Shown here in pieces: positions 1 to 9,607 of a stretch of 40,067 nt of DNA (its first letter is position 1; each line of letters opens with the position of its first letter). The stretch comes from Gammaproteobacteria bacterium (lineage in GTDB: Bacteria > Pseudomonadota > Gammaproteobacteria > JASBUN01): positions 1 to 40,067 of the forward strand of contig JASBUN010000027.1 of the NCBI GenBank assembly GCA_030147845.1, given 5' to 3'. The position numbers and the translations under genes are program-made. The notes beneath the pieces are model-generated. The model was not told the DNA's origin, did no database searches, and saw only the letters and a list, made by a program, of their open reading frames with translations.

Positions 1-288
1 AAGCCGTGCCTACAAAGGTTGGGCGGATAGATTCCGTGTGCGGGGTTGATTTTGTAGGCGCGGATTTATCCGTGCAGGTGAGTGGATGGCTGATACGTGC
101 ACGGCTGAAGCCGTGCCTACATGGGTGCGCGGATAGATTCCGTGTGCGGGGTTGAGTTTGTAGGCACGGATTTATCCGTGCGGGTAAGGTGGAAGGCTGT
201 TATATGCACGGCTGAAGCCGTGCCTACAAAGATTGGGCGGATCGGTTGAGGTACGGGGTGGACCTTGTAGGTACGGATTTATCCGTGC
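1..288. repeat. Tandem array of REP-like palindromes, unit about 107 bp
   Basis: Two related palindromes alternate. One is GCACGGCTGAAGCCGTGC followed by CTACA (99-121, 206-228, partial copy at 1-15). The other, in opposite orientation, is TGTAG followed by GCACGGATTTATCCGTGC or a close variant (53-75, 159-181, 266-288). Each has 8 bp arms and a 2-base centre. Like members recur every 106-107 bp, with similar spacer DNA. The layout resembles inverted REP pairs of bacterial chromosomes. The array continues past the left edge. Its last copy lies inside an open frame upstream of prmA, which argues against a longer prmA. Confidence 0.85.
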
Positions 289-407
289 AAAATTCAGACG
301 TCGCGGCACCACGCAGCCTCTTCACCCCAGCGGGCTTTGCGCCTCGGCGAGAGCAATATTCGCCTTTTGGACACCGACCAATCGCGACTGACCCCGGTTA
401 CTTGCCC

Positions 408-1289
408 ATGCCTTGGCTCGAACTATCTCTCAACCTTGCGGCCACCGATGACGTACAACGCGCCGAAGACGCGCTGTTCGCCGTCGGCGCGCTGTCGGTG
501 ACGTTGCAAGACGCCGCCGATCAACCTGTATTGGAACCTGGGCCGGGCGAAACACCGTTGTGGCCGCACATGCGTGCGATCGCTCTGTACGACGCCGACA
601 CCGATATGGGTGCGGTAAAGGATAAGCTGGGTACGCTACTGCCATTCGCGATCGTGGCAAGCATCGCCATCAATCCGCTGGAAGACCGCGACTGGACGCG
701 CGCATGGATGGACCGATTCCAGCCTATGCGCTTCGGCCGACGTCTTTGGGTGTGCCCCGACGGCTTCGCACCGCCCGAACCGCAGGCGGTTAACTTACGC
801 CTCGACCCTGGACTCGCCTTCGGCACCGGCACCCACCCTACCACCGCCCTGTGCCTGGAATGGCTGGATGGACATGATATTACCGGACTGCGGGTAATCG
901 ACTTTGGTTGCGGCTCCGGCGTCTTGGCCATTGCCGCTCTACTGCTCGGCGCGCAACACGTCTGGGCGGTCGACAACGATCCCCAAGCGATCGTCGCCAC
1001 ACGCGATAATGCCGCTAAAAATCACGTCGCCGAGGCGCTATTTGTCGATCAGGCGGACCGGCTCCCGCGTATGCAAGCCGATCTACTTATCGCCAATATA
1101 CTCGCCGCACCGATCGTGGAACTGGCAGCCCGATTTGCCACGCACGTCCGGCCCGGCGGTACGGTGGTACTGTCGGGTATACTCGATCATCAAGCGGGCG
1201 CGATCGAAAGCGCCTACTGCCAATGCTTCGACATTGGCCCGATTGTTCAACGCGACGGTTGGGTGCGCTTGGAAGGCATACGGAAATAG
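408..1289 (+). CDS. prmA: Ribosomal protein L11 methyltransferase PrmA
   Basis: Uses S-adenosylmethionine to methylate ribosomal protein L11 in the cytoplasm. The 293-residue product matches the usual PrmA length. It has the substrate-recognition N-terminal part, then a class I methyltransferase fold with the glycine-rich motif DFGCGSGVLAIAA and the motif NILAAPIVEL further on. The start at 408 gives MPWLELSLN, typical of the family. A frame open from 246 would translate a REP-like palindrome and gives an atypical extension. No strong ribosome binding site is visible. It is followed by the zinc-ribbon gene and dusB-fis, a common gammaproteobacterial order. Identification is firm. Confidence 0.95.
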   Translation: MPWLELSLNLAATDDVQRAEDALFAVGALSVTLQDAADQPVLEPGPGETPLWPHMRAIALYDADTDMGAVKDKLGTLLPFAIVASIAINPLEDRDWTRAWMDRFQPMRFGRRLWVCPDGFAPPEPQAVNLRLDPGLAFGTGTHPTTALCLEWLDGHDITGLRVIDFGCGSGVLAIAALLLGAQHVWAVDNDPQAIVATRDNAAKNHVAEALFVDQADRLPRMQADLLIANILAAPIVELAARFATHVRPGGTVVLSGILDHQAGAIESAYCQCFDIGPIVQRDGWVRLEGIRK

Positions 1290-1366
1290 GCTAATGTGGT
1301 TTGCGGTATCGCCGCCACGCAACAACGCCAGCGCGTGCGAACCGTATTGGGGACGAACACCACCAC

Positions 1367-2311
1367 ATGCTCGCACGCTGCCCAGAGTGCAATACGGTAT
1401 TTCGTATCACCGACGACCAACTGAAAATGGCCGGCGGGCGCGTGCGCTGCGGCGAGTGTGCAACCGTTTTTGATGCCGGCGCGGCACTGCTGGCCGAACC
1501 CGGCGCGAACATAAAACACGACCCCGGCGGTAAAACCGGCACGTCGACGTCGACCGCCGACCGCTATCGCACCGACTACTCAGAACTGCTGGCGAACGCG
1601 CCGTCGGGTGGCGCACAGAGCGACACTGCCGCGCAGCGCCACGATGTCGAGAATGCTGATCGCGCCGCGCCCTCGACAGCGCACGACGACCACCGATCAG
1701 AGCCGATGGCAGGCGCGGATTCGCCACCCGTGGACGCGGTGGCGCCATCAGCCAACGCTCGCGCCGTCGAGAATACGCGGGCCGACGAGGTACCGGAAAT
1801 ACTGCAATCCGACCTGTACGCCCTTGGTCGGCGCGGCGGCGCCAGGCGCGTGCTTGCATGGACCGCGATTATCGGCGTGTTGTCACTGCTGCTGCTATTT
1901 CAATATGCCTATTTCATGCGCGCGGACCTCGCCCGTCATGCGGTTTTGCGTCCCTGGTTGGAACGCATGTGTGCCGTTGCGAACTGCACCGTACCGACGC
2001 TGCGCGACTTGGCGCACATACGGTTATTAAGCAACAGCGTCACCATTGACCCGCAACATAGCGACCGCCTTATCATTCGCGCGACCATGGTCAATGACGC
2101 CGACTTTCCGCAACCGTACCCGGTGTTAGAAATAAAATTTACCGACTTGAACGGCGCCGTGTTGGCGATGCGTCGCTTTCAACCCGCGCAGTATTTAGCC
2201 TCCGAAACCGCTGCTCGCGTCGATATGCCGCCACGCACACCGGTGAACATAGAACTCCGCGCTGTCAAGCCCAATGGCGAGGTAACCAACTACCAGTTTG
2301 ATTTTCTATAA
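1367..2311 (+). CDS. Zinc-ribbon membrane protein with C-terminal DUF3426-like domain
   Basis: The 314-residue product begins with an MJ0042-type zinc finger: CPEC at residues 5-8 and CGEC at 28-31. A long Ala/Asp/Pro-rich, probably disordered linker follows. One membrane helix lies at about 162-184 (VLAWTAIIGVLSLLLLF), with a C-terminal domain of the DUF3426 type facing the periplasm. The start at 1367 places the zinc finger at the N-terminus. An upstream in-frame start at 1301 would add an atypical basic stretch. The gene is regularly found between prmA and dusB in gammaproteobacteria. Its function is unknown; the fold suggests a membrane-anchored sensor or assembly factor. Confidence 0.8.
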   Translation: MLARCPECNTVFRITDDQLKMAGGRVRCGECATVFDAGAALLAEPGANIKHDPGGKTGTSTSTADRYRTDYSELLANAPSGGAQSDTAAQRHDVENADRAAPSTAHDDHRSEPMAGADSPPVDAVAPSANARAVENTRADEVPEILQSDLYALGRRGGARRVLAWTAIIGVLSLLLLFQYAYFMRADLARHAVLRPWLERMCAVANCTVPTLRDLAHIRLLSNSVTIDPQHSDRLIIRATMVNDADFPQPYPVLEIKFTDLNGAVLAMRRFQPAQYLASETAARVDMPPRTPVNIELRAVKPNGEVTNYQFDFL

Positions 2312-2467
2312 AGAATTTGTGTGACATAGGCACAATGCAACACACACAGGGATAGCGAAATAAAAATATAACGGAGTCGACGCACCGCTTTATCGCCGGT
2401 GCGAATGCGGGTATGATTAGTCGCTCCCCCCAGTCAGCACATATTGATAACAGCGACGTCGAGCGCA

Positions 2468-3460
2468 ATGAAGATCGGGCCTTACCAACTCAAAAACAAT
2501 CTGATCTTGGCACCCATGGCAGGGGTTACCGACCGCCCGTTTAGGCAGTTGTGTAAACAGCTGGGCGCGGGCATGGCTGTGTCCGAGATGGTGTCATCAA
2601 ATTCCTTATTGTGGGGTAGCGAGAAAACCAAACGACGCGCCAATCACGAAGGCGAAGTAGAACCGCGCAACATTCAGATTGCCGGCGCCGATCCCGCAAT
2701 GATGGCGGAAGCCGCGCGTTACAATGTCGAAAACGGTGCGCAAATCATTGACATCAACATGGGTTGCCCAGCCAAAAAAGTCTGTAACGTTATGGCCGGG
2801 TCGGCATTGCTGCGCGACGAACCGCTGGTCGCCGCCATCTTGGAGGCAGTCGTTGGCGCCGTTAACGTACCGGTCACGTTGAAGATTCGCACTGGCTGGG
2901 ACACGGACAACCGTAATGCGGTAACAGTGGCGCGGATCGCCGAACAAAGCGGCATCCAGGCGCTGGCCATTCATGGCCGTACGCGCGCTTGCATGTACAA
3001 GGGCGACGCCGAGTACGACACAATAGCCACGGTAAAACAGTCGGTAGGCATTCCTGTGTCCGCCAACGGCGACATCGATTCACCCGAAAAAGCGCGCTTC
3101 GTACTCGATTACACTGGTATCGACGCGCTCATGATCGGCCGCGCAGCCCAGGGGCGGCCATGGATCTTTCGCGAAATCGAGCACTTCCTGGCTACCGGCG
3201 ACAAACTGCCGGAACCCTCGGTGGAAGAAATTCGTGACATCATGCTGGGCCATCTTGAAAATCTGTATTCCTTCTACGGCGACTACACCGGCGTGCGCAT
3301 CGCGCGCAAACATATCTCCTGGTATAGCAAAGGACAGCGTGGCGGCGCGCCGTTCCGTAATGCCGTCAACCGCGTCGAGACGCGACAACAGCAAATTGCC
3401 ATGACGCACGAATTTTTCGATTGCCTGGCACAAACCGGTGAGGGAGAACTGGCCGCATGA
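2468..3460 (+). CDS. dusB: tRNA-dihydrouridine synthase B
   Basis: FMN- and NADPH-dependent reduction of a uridine in the D-loop of tRNAs. The 330-residue product has the Dus TIM barrel: MAGVTDRPFRQL near the N-terminus, the catalytic-cysteine motif NMGCPAKKV, SANGDIDSPEKA and GRAAQGRPWIFREI. Start 2468 gives MKIGPYQLKN, the usual DusB beginning. A start at 2444 would add eight atypical residues. The stop overlaps the fis start by four bases (ATGA), so the two are translationally coupled as in enterobacteria. Upstream DNA at about 2312-2460 is AT-rich and probably holds the dusB-fis promoter, but no clear -35/-10 pair stands out. Confidence 0.95.
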   Translation: MKIGPYQLKNNLILAPMAGVTDRPFRQLCKQLGAGMAVSEMVSSNSLLWGSEKTKRRANHEGEVEPRNIQIAGADPAMMAEAARYNVENGAQIIDINMGCPAKKVCNVMAGSALLRDEPLVAAILEAVVGAVNVPVTLKIRTGWDTDNRNAVTVARIAEQSGIQALAIHGRTRACMYKGDAEYDTIATVKQSVGIPVSANGDIDSPEKARFVLDYTGIDALMIGRAAQGRPWIFREIEHFLATGDKLPEPSVEEIRDIMLGHLENLYSFYGDYTGVRIARKHISWYSKGQRGGAPFRNAVNRVETRQQQIAMTHEFFDCLAQTGEGELAA

Positions 3461-3759
3461 GCACCACCGCTTCGGGCGCCGTTGTCCACAACGCCGAACC
3501 CATCGGTATCACAACTGCGCGGCGCGACGTCGTCACTGTGGCTGGCGCCGTACGCGAGGCCGTGGAGGCGTATTTTGCCGACCTCAACGGGCACGCTCCG
3601 GGCAAGCTCTATGAGATGGTGATGGCCGAAGTCGAGCGACCTCTGCTCGAAACAGTCATGCGTCAAGTGCACGGAAATCAAAGCCGCGCGGCAAAAATGC
3701 TGGGCATCAACCGCAGCACACTGCGCAAAAAATTAGCGCAGTATGGTTTAAACACCTGA
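3457..3759 (+). CDS. fis: DNA-binding protein Fis
   Basis: Nucleoid protein that bends DNA and modulates stable RNA promoters, recombination and replication. The 100-residue product ends in the highly conserved Fis helix-turn-helix ([20 protein letters not shown]). The preceding core ([18 protein letters not shown]) is the dimerisation helix pair. The N-terminal arm is somewhat divergent. The start overlaps the dusB stop by four bases. Because the HTH is also the C-terminal domain of NtrC-type regulators, length and position next to dusB are what settle the identity. Confidence 0.95.
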   Translation: MSTTASGAVVHNAEPIGITTARRDVVTVAGAVREAVEAYFADLNGHAPGKLYEMVMAEVERPLLETVMRQVHGNQSRAAKMLGINRSTLRKKLAQYGLNT

Positions 3760-3874
3760 GCGCCACTGCGCCAGCGCATCACTCGCCAGGACCATTTTTT
3801 CGACGATAGCTGAACGCGGCCAAGCACGACCTGGACGCCATCGGCGCTTCCGATCGCAGGCAGGAATCCAACTC

Positions 3875-5440
3875 ATGAACAAGATAAAACGCGCACTTGT
3901 CAGTGTGTCCGATAAAACCGGAATAGTTGAATTCGCGCAACAACTGCAGGCCATGGGCGTTGAGATTCTCTCCACTGGCGGCACCGCCAAGCTGTTGGCC
4001 GGCAGCGACATCAACGTCACCGAGGTATCGGACTACACCGGCTTTCCGGAAATGATGGACGGCCGACTGAAAACCCTACATCCGAAAATCCACGGCGGCT
4101 TATTGGGTCGGCGCGGCACAGACGACGCCGTCATGCAAAAACATGGCATCGAGGCTATTGATCTGGTCGTGGTCAACCTCTACCCGTTTGAGCAAACAGT
4201 CGAAAAGCCTGATTGCGACCTGAGCCGCGCAATCGAGAACATCGACGTTGGCGGCCCTACCATGTTACGTGCCGCAGCCAAGAACTACGCCTCGGTCGCG
4301 GTCGTGGTCGACACACACGACTATGCGGTAATTTTGGAAGAAATGCAGGCAAACGACGGCGGCGTCAGCGGGCCGACGCGTTTTACCCTGGCACTCAAAG
4401 CATTCGAGCACACCGCGCACTATGATGGCGTGATCGCCAATTATCTCGGCGCCATCGGCGCCGACGGGCATCCGCAGGGATTCCCGCACACTTACAACGT
4501 ACAGTTCGTTAAATCACAGGAAATGCGTTACGGCGAAAATCCGCATCAAAAGGCTGCGTTCTATGTCGAGTCGGCGCCCGGCGAAGCGTGCGTAGCCACG
4601 GCCACCCAGTTGCAAGGCCAAGCGTTATCATTCAACAACATTGCCGACACCGATGCCGCACTCGAATGCGTGAAGCAATTCGACACACCTGCGTGCGTCA
4701 TCGTCAAGCATGCCAATCCGTGCGGCGTAGCAATAGATGCAACTCTACTCGAAGCCTATGAACGCGCCTACAGCACAGACCCGACTTCGGCCTTTGGCGG
4801 CATCATCGCCTTTAACCGCGCGCTGGATCCGGAAACGGCCGGCACCATCATCGACCGGCAGTTTGTCGAGGTCATCATTGCGCCGTCGATCGACGACGAT
4901 GCCTTGCCGATATTGGCGAAGAAGGGCAATGTGCGCGTGCTGGCCTGTGGCAACTGGGATAGTCAACGCGTGCCCGGACTCGATTACAAACGCGTCACCG
5001 GCGGATTACTCGTACAGGACCGCGATCTCGGCGCCATCACACGCGAGCAACTGTCTATCGTCACCAAACGCGCGCCGACGGCGCAAGAAATGGACGGGCT
5101 CCTGTTTGCCTGGCGGGTTTGTAAGTTCGTCAAATCCAACGCCATCGTCTATTGTCGCGACGGCATGACCCTCGGCATCGGTGCCGGTCAAATGAGTCGT
5201 GTCTACAGCGCCCGTATCGCCGCCATCAAGGCGCTCGATGCCGGGCTCGAGGTCAAGGGCTCGGTTATGGCGTCGGATGCGTTTTTTCCGTTCCGCGACG
5301 GTTTGGATTCGGCCGCCGAAGTGGGTGTTACCGCCGTCATCCAACCGGGTGGGTCGATGCGCGATGACGAAGTCATCGCCGCCGCCGATGAACACGGCAT
5401 TGCCATGGCGTTTACCGGCATGCGCCATTTCCGCCACTAA
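3875..5440 (+). CDS. purH: Bifunctional AICAR formyltransferase / IMP cyclohydrolase
   Basis: Catalyses the last two steps of IMP synthesis: formylation of AICAR with 10-formyl-tetrahydrofolate, then ring closure. The 521-residue length is normal. The N-terminal MGS-like cyclohydrolase domain includes [10 protein letters not shown], and the transformylase domain includes the KHANPCGVA signature. AGGA lies about ten bases before the ATG. It sits downstream of fis and upstream of purD, a frequent purH-purD neighbourhood, but here a 421-base gap with REP-like repeats separates the two purine genes. A hairpin directly overlaps the stop codon. Confidence 0.97.
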   Translation: MNKIKRALVSVSDKTGIVEFAQQLQAMGVEILSTGGTAKLLAGSDINVTEVSDYTGFPEMMDGRLKTLHPKIHGGLLGRRGTDDAVMQKHGIEAIDLVVVNLYPFEQTVEKPDCDLSRAIENIDVGGPTMLRAAAKNYASVAVVVDTHDYAVILEEMQANDGGVSGPTRFTLALKAFEHTAHYDGVIANYLGAIGADGHPQGFPHTYNVQFVKSQEMRYGENPHQKAAFYVESAPGEACVATATQLQGQALSFNNIADTDAALECVKQFDTPACVIVKHANPCGVAIDATLLEAYERAYSTDPTSAFGGIIAFNRALDPETAGTIIDRQFVEVIIAPSIDDDALPILAKKGNVRVLACGNWDSQRVPGLDYKRVTGGLLVQDRDLGAITREQLSIVTKRAPTAQEMDGLLFAWRVCKFVKSNAIVYCRDGMTLGIGAGQMSRVYSARIAAIKALDAGLEVKGSVMASDAFFPFRDGLDSAAEVGVTAVIQPGGSMRDDEVIAAADEHGIAMAFTGMRHFRH

Positions 5441-5475
5441 GGCAGAGTCGTCCGGCCTTGCAGCGACTGCCTTAG
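5437..5475 (+). terminator. Hairpin at the end of purH
   Basis: CTAAGGCAG (5437-5445) pairs with CTGCCTTAG (5467-5475). TCG/CGA pairs extend the stem after a two-base bulge. The left arm includes the purH stop codon. There is no following T tract, so this may be an mRNA-stabilising or Rho-assisted 3' end rather than an intrinsic terminator. Confidence 0.4.
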
Positions 5476-5484
5476 CGGAAGCGC

Positions 5485-5747
5485 TGTAGACAAAAATTCA
5501 TCCGTGCGGTGCGGGGGCCACGGAGTCCGGTGCACGGCTAAAGCCGTGCCTACATAGAACCGGATACCACAGCACGGACAGTTGGGATATGAGTGGGCCC
5601 GTACCCGGAAAACCTAGGCGGGAACACATAGCGCCACATGGCGCTTAGCCTGCTCGGCTGCACTGTCTGTCCCTTGTAGGCACGGATTCATCCGTGCAAT
5701 GCGGACGGGGTCACGGAGTCCGGTGCACGGCTAAAGCCGTGCCTACA
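5485..5747. repeat. Second array of REP-like palindromes, unit about 190 bp
   Basis: The same palindrome family as at 1-288. GCACGGCTAAAGCCGTGC plus CTACA occurs at 5532-5554 and 5725-5747. The inverted partner is intact at 5675-5697 and degenerate at 5485-5507. The flanking sequence CACGGAGTCCGGT is also repeated, so about 190 bp has been duplicated in tandem. It fills most of the non-coding gap between purH and purD. The rest of the gap (5748-5861) shows only the purD ribosome binding site. Confidence 0.8.
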
Positions 5748-5861
5748 TAGGACCGGGCGCCACGCAGAGCGAGGCCGGGTACGCAACACCACGGCAGTTA
5801 GCCTGCGGACCGGCTCATCCCGGTTCGGCATGGCATACGAAAAGCGCTCAGGGGAGTAGCC

Positions 5862-7154
5862 ATGAAGGTATTAGTGATTGGCGGTGGCGGACGCGAACAC
5901 GCGCTGGCGTGGCGCGCCGCGCAATCAGCGCAAGTTGAAACCGTCTATGTCGCACCAGGCAACGCCGGCACGGCAAGCGAGCCGGGCGTGGAAAACGTTG
6001 CTATTGATTCGGGCGACATCGCCGCTCTATTTCGCTTCGCCCAGGACAACGTCATCGACCTGACCATCGTTGGTCCCGAAGCACCGCTGGTGGCCGGTAT
6101 CGTCGATACCTTTCGCGACGGCGGCTTACGCATATTCGGTCCGTCCCGCGACGCGGCCCAGTTAGAGGGTTCGAAGTCGTTCAGCAAGGATTTTCTGGCC
6201 CGCCATCGCATACCAACCGCCGCCTACGGCGTATTCACGGACATCAACGAGGCCATCGCGTTCGTCCATGACCGTGGCGCGCCGATTGTCGTCAAAGCCG
6301 ATGGCTTGGCGGCCGGCAAGGGCGTGGTGTTGGCCGAAACACAGGCGCAAGCGCTAGCTGCGATCACCGACATGTTGGCCGCAAACAAATTTGGCCAGGC
6401 CGGCCACCGGGTGGTTATCGAGGAGTTCCTCAGCGGCGAAGAGGCGAGCTTCATCTGTATGGTGGATGGGCGCAACATTTTGCCGCTCGCCACCTCGCAA
6501 GACCACAAAGCGCGAGACGACGGCGATCGCGGACCGAATACCGGCGGCATGGGCGCCTATTCACCGGCCCCGGTGATCTCGGCGAAACTGCACGCACGGG
6601 TGATGGCCGAAGTCATGCGGCCGACGGTCGAGGGCATGGCGGCCGAGGGCTGTCCGTATACCGGCTTCCTTTATGCCGGCCTGATGATCGACGCTCAGGG
6701 CAATCCCAAGGTCCTGGAGTATAACTGCCGCTTCGGCGATCCGGAGACACAGCCGATCATGATGCGCTTGCGTTCTGACATCGTCGCGCTGTGCGACGCC
6801 GCCATTGACGGCCGCCTGGATCAGGTCGAGGTCGAGTGGGATGCGCGCGCCGCGCTCGGCGTCGTTATGGCGGCGGGCGGCTATCCTGACAACTACCGCC
6901 GCGGTGATGTCATCCAAGGACTGCCGCAGGTGGAACAGGACGATTGCCACGTGTTTCATGCCGGCACCTCGATCCGCGATGGCCAGGTCGTCACCGCCGG
7001 TGGCCGCGTGCTGTGCGCCGTCGCGCTGGGCGACGATGTACGCCAGGCACAGCAGCGCGCCTATCAGTTAACCGCCGGCATCCATTGGCAGGATGCCTTC
7101 TACCGCACCGATATCGGCTATCGGGCGGTTGCCAGGGAAACCAGTCGGAAATGA
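5862..7154 (+). CDS. purD: Phosphoribosylamine-glycine ligase (GAR synthetase)
   Basis: ATP-dependent ligation of glycine to 5-phosphoribosylamine, the second step of purine synthesis. The 430-residue product has the N-terminal MKVLVIGGGGREHALAW signature, an ATP-grasp core with KADGLAAGKGV, and the motif EYNCRFGDPETQ. The strong ribosome binding site AGGGGAG lies just before the ATG. Length and motifs are normal. It follows purH after the repeat-filled gap, so it may have its own promoter or depend on read-through. Confidence 0.97.
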   Translation: MKVLVIGGGGREHALAWRAAQSAQVETVYVAPGNAGTASEPGVENVAIDSGDIAALFRFAQDNVIDLTIVGPEAPLVAGIVDTFRDGGLRIFGPSRDAAQLEGSKSFSKDFLARHRIPTAAYGVFTDINEAIAFVHDRGAPIVVKADGLAAGKGVVLAETQAQALAAITDMLAANKFGQAGHRVVIEEFLSGEEASFICMVDGRNILPLATSQDHKARDDGDRGPNTGGMGAYSPAPVISAKLHARVMAEVMRPTVEGMAAEGCPYTGFLYAGLMIDAQGNPKVLEYNCRFGDPETQPIMMRLRSDIVALCDAAIDGRLDQVEVEWDARAALGVVMAAGGYPDNYRRGDVIQGLPQVEQDDCHVFHAGTSIRDGQVVTAGGRVLCAVALGDDVRQAQQRAYQLTAGIHWQDAFYRTDIGYRAVARETSRK

Positions 7155-7306
7155 AATCTGCACTCGCGTGCCTGGTCGGCGCGCGGCCCCGCAGAAAAAA
7201 TAGTGTAGACTATCAAATTAATGTATAAAATATATTTACTCTTTACACTTATTGCTGTCAGCAACGGCCCATTCTACCCAGTTGAAGAAATTTGAACTGT
7301 ACTACA

Positions 7307-7849
7307 ATGAAACACCTTATTGCCTTACTGATCTTGGTCGGCCATACAGGGGCTTATGCCGCTACCCCGGGGCTGGACGAAATGCGCCCGCCGGTCGCCG
7401 CACCGAATCTGGCGCTCAAAGACCTGGGCGATCACTTGCATCGGTTGAGCGCCTATCGCGGTCATGTCGTGGTGATCAATTTTTGGGCTACCTGGTGCCC
7501 GCCATGCCGCCAAGAGATGCCCGATATGCAGGCCGCCTGGCAACGTCTCGAACATAGCGGCGTAGTGCTGCTGGCCGTTGACCTCGGCGAGGACAAGAAC
7601 GCCGTGGCCGAATTCGCCAAGGAATATCCGGTCACATTCCCTCTATTACTCGACCCGGCTTCCCGTTCCGCGCGCCATTGGCCGATCCGCGGCCTGCCGA
7701 CCACCTTCATCCTCGACCCGCAAGGGCGTGTCGTTTACCAAGCACTGGGCGCGCGCAAGTGGGATGACCCGGTTTTGTTGCAAGCCATTTTGGACCTACG
7801 CACGCGCCGCCCGGCGCCGATTGCCTACCGCTCGCCCGCGGCCGAATAA
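7307..7849 (+). CDS. TlpA-type periplasmic thioredoxin-like protein
   Basis: The 180-residue product starts with a short signal peptide (MKHLIALLILVGHTGAYA), then a thioredoxin fold of the TlpA/ResA/AhpC-TSA class. The CPPC active site is at residues 64-67 in FWATWCPPCRQEMPDM, and the conserved proline is in RGLPTTFI. It is probably a periplasmic thiol-disulfide reductase acting on cytochrome-maturation or sulfur-metabolism partners. The start at 7307 puts the signal peptide at the N-terminus. The preceding 150 bases are AT-rich (around 7200-7250), unlike the neighbours, and probably contain the promoter. The exact partner cannot be told from sequence. Confidence 0.85.
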   Translation: MKHLIALLILVGHTGAYAATPGLDEMRPPVAAPNLALKDLGDHLHRLSAYRGHVVVINFWATWCPPCRQEMPDMQAAWQRLEHSGVVLLAVDLGEDKNAVAEFAKEYPVTFPLLLDPASRSARHWPIRGLPTTFILDPQGRVVYQALGARKWDDPVLLQAILDLRTRRPAPIAYRSPAAE

Positions 7850-7938
7850 GTCTCAAGCTCAGAATTGCAAATCCCCTACGCATGGGGCACTCTTTGGCGT
7901 TCACCCGCGCGGTTCAGGTAAGCGACAAGGAATCTCAC

Positions 7939-8496
7939 ATGGGCGTGTTCGGTTGGATTGTTCTGGCACTGGTCGTATTTGTCGTGATCTCGATGATCGC
8001 GATGTATAACCGCTTGGTGAGCCTGCGTAACCAGGTTCAAAATGCCTGGCGGCAAATTGACGTGCAGCTCAAGCGCAGGCACGACCTCATCCCCAATCTG
8101 GTCGAGGTGGTCAAAGACTACATGTCATACGAGCAGGAAACCCTGCAAAAAGTCATTCAGGCGCGCAATTCAGCCGTGCAGGCCAGCACACCGCAGGACG
8201 CCATCGCCGCCGAAGGCATACTGTCCGGTGCCATGGGCAAACTGTTCGCGCTCATGGAAAACTATCCCGACCTGAAGGCGAATCAGAACGTCGCGCGGCT
8301 GATGGAAGAGCTCAGCGCCACCGAGAACAAGATCGCGTTTTCGCGCCAGTTTTACAATGACAGCGTCATGGCCATCAATAACGCCGTGCAGAGCTTCCCG
8401 TCCAACCTCATGGCCAACATGTTCAATTTCCAGCCGGCGACCTATTTCGAGGTCGCCGAAGCCGACACCGCAGTGCCATCCGTGAACCTGCGTTGA
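7939..8496 (+). CDS. lemA: LemA family protein
   Basis: The 185-residue product has an N-terminal membrane helix (residues 4-24) followed by the conserved LemA segment (LRNQVQNAWRQIDVQLKRR, then HDLIPNLVEVVKDYM) and a helical bundle. The topology expected for the family puts the bundle outside the membrane. Start 7939 has AAGGA upstream and places the membrane helix first. The molecular function of LemA is not settled. The M48 protease gene begins 13 bases after the stop; LemA-M48 pairing is recurrent and suggests a joint role in membrane or envelope quality control. Confidence 0.9.
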   Translation: MGVFGWIVLALVVFVVISMIAMYNRLVSLRNQVQNAWRQIDVQLKRRHDLIPNLVEVVKDYMSYEQETLQKVIQARNSAVQASTPQDAIAAEGILSGAMGKLFALMENYPDLKANQNVARLMEELSATENKIAFSRQFYNDSVMAINNAVQSFPSNLMANMFNFQPATYFEVAEADTAVPSVNLR

Positions 8497-8509
8497 GCGG
8501 CGCACACCG

Positions 8510-9607
8510 ATGGCACTGGGCGAGCAACGATCATGCCCCGCATGCGGCGCCGCCAACCGCGGCGACGCCAGCAGCTGCCGGCTTTGCGCAGCAGCGTTCG
8601 ATACGTCCGCCCCAACAACCGCCGGCGAGCATGGCAAGGTGCTGTACCGCACTGACTTCCTGGCGGCGGCGCGCGCCAACCAAGCCAGCACGCGCCGCCT
8701 GGTAGCGCTGCTCGTTCTGATCGGCACTGCGCTCGGCTATCTGTGCGGATGGGCCTTTCAGGCTACCTACGGCGCCGCCGCCAACGCCACGCAGTCGGTC
8801 TGGTTCGTCAGCAGCTGGGGGCTCTGGGGCGGTTCGGCACTGTTGGCGGTGAGCGTGCTGTGGACCGTCATCGCATTCAGCAATGGCGATCGAATCGTCA
8901 TGCGCATGACCGGCGCGCACGAAGTCAGCGCCGACGAAGAGCCGCAGCTGCATAACGTGGTCGAGGAAATGGCGCTGGCCGCCGGCCTGCCGAAACCGCG
9001 CGTATTCGTCATCGAAACGCCGGCCCTGAACGCCTTCGCCACCGGCATGCGCCCGCAACGAGCCGCCATTGGCGTGACCCGCGGTCTGATCGAGCAACTC
9101 AATCGCGACGAACTGCAAGGCGTAATCGGGCACGAGATGAGCCACATTGCCAACTGGGACATCCGCTACGCCACGGCGGTCAGCGTCATGGTCGGTTTGA
9201 TCGCGCTGGTCAGCGATGGCGTGCTACGCTCGATGTATCTGGGCGGCGGCCGGCGGCGCGGTAACAACCGCGATGGCGGCGCCGCCATCCTGATGGTGCT
9301 GGTGGTGGTCTTCGCTATCATCGCGCCGTTGGCGGCTTGGCTGGTCCAGATGGCCGTATCACGCCAGCGTGAATTCATGGCCGATGCCACCAGCGTCAAA
9401 CTAACGCGTAACCCCTTGGGCCTCATTTCGGCACTGCAAAAACTGGCGCAGACCGCGGAGCCGTTCAAGGGCGCCAACCGAGCTACCCAGCACCTGTTCA
9501 TCGTCAATCCGTTCCGCAATTTCAGCGAACACGCCAGCGCATTGATGGCTACCCACCCGCCGCTGGACCGACGCATCCAGCGGCTACGTAATCTGGGCAC
9601 GCTCTGA
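8510..9607 (+). CDS. M48 family zinc metalloprotease (HtpX-like) with N-terminal zinc ribbon
   Basis: The 365-residue product has an N-terminal zinc ribbon (CPAC at 9-12, CRLC at 23-26) and two membrane helices at about 63-83 and 98-122. A peptidase M48 domain follows with HEMSH at 208-212 and the third ligand glutamate in EFMAD near 288. A hydrophobic segment at about 259-281 lies between them. Family members degrade misfolded membrane proteins. The zinc ribbon is an addition to the standard HtpX layout and may bind a partner or substrate. It forms a two-gene unit with lemA. Confidence 0.88.
   Translation: MALGEQRSCPACGAANRGDASSCRLCAAAFDTSAPTTAGEHGKVLYRTDFLAAARANQASTRRLVALLVLIGTALGYLCGWAFQATYGAAANATQSVWFVSSWGLWGGSALLAVSVLWTVIAFSNGDRIVMRMTGAHEVSADEEPQLHNVVEEMALAAGLPKPRVFVIETPALNAFATGMRPQRAAIGVTRGLIEQLNRDELQGVIGHEMSHIANWDIRYATAVSVMVGLIALVSDGVLRSMYLGGGRRRGNNRDGGAAILMVLVVVFAIIAPLAAWLVQMAVSRQREFMADATSVKLTRNPLGLISALQKLAQTAEPFKGANRATQHLFIVNPFRNFSEHASALMATHPPLDRRIQRLRNLGTL

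Noticed and set aside
1..288. Possible CRISPR array because of regular repeats
   Set aside because: The spacers are themselves similar (tandem unit of about 107 bp), the palindromes alternate in orientation, and no cas genes are present. REP-like repeats explain it.
246..407. N-terminal extension of prmA by 54 codons
   Set aside because: It would translate a REP-like palindrome; the start at 408 gives the normal family length and N-terminus.
8531..9145. 204-codon minus-strand frame over the M48 protease gene
   Set aside because: Shadow of the M48 coding sequence; no ribosome binding site or family.
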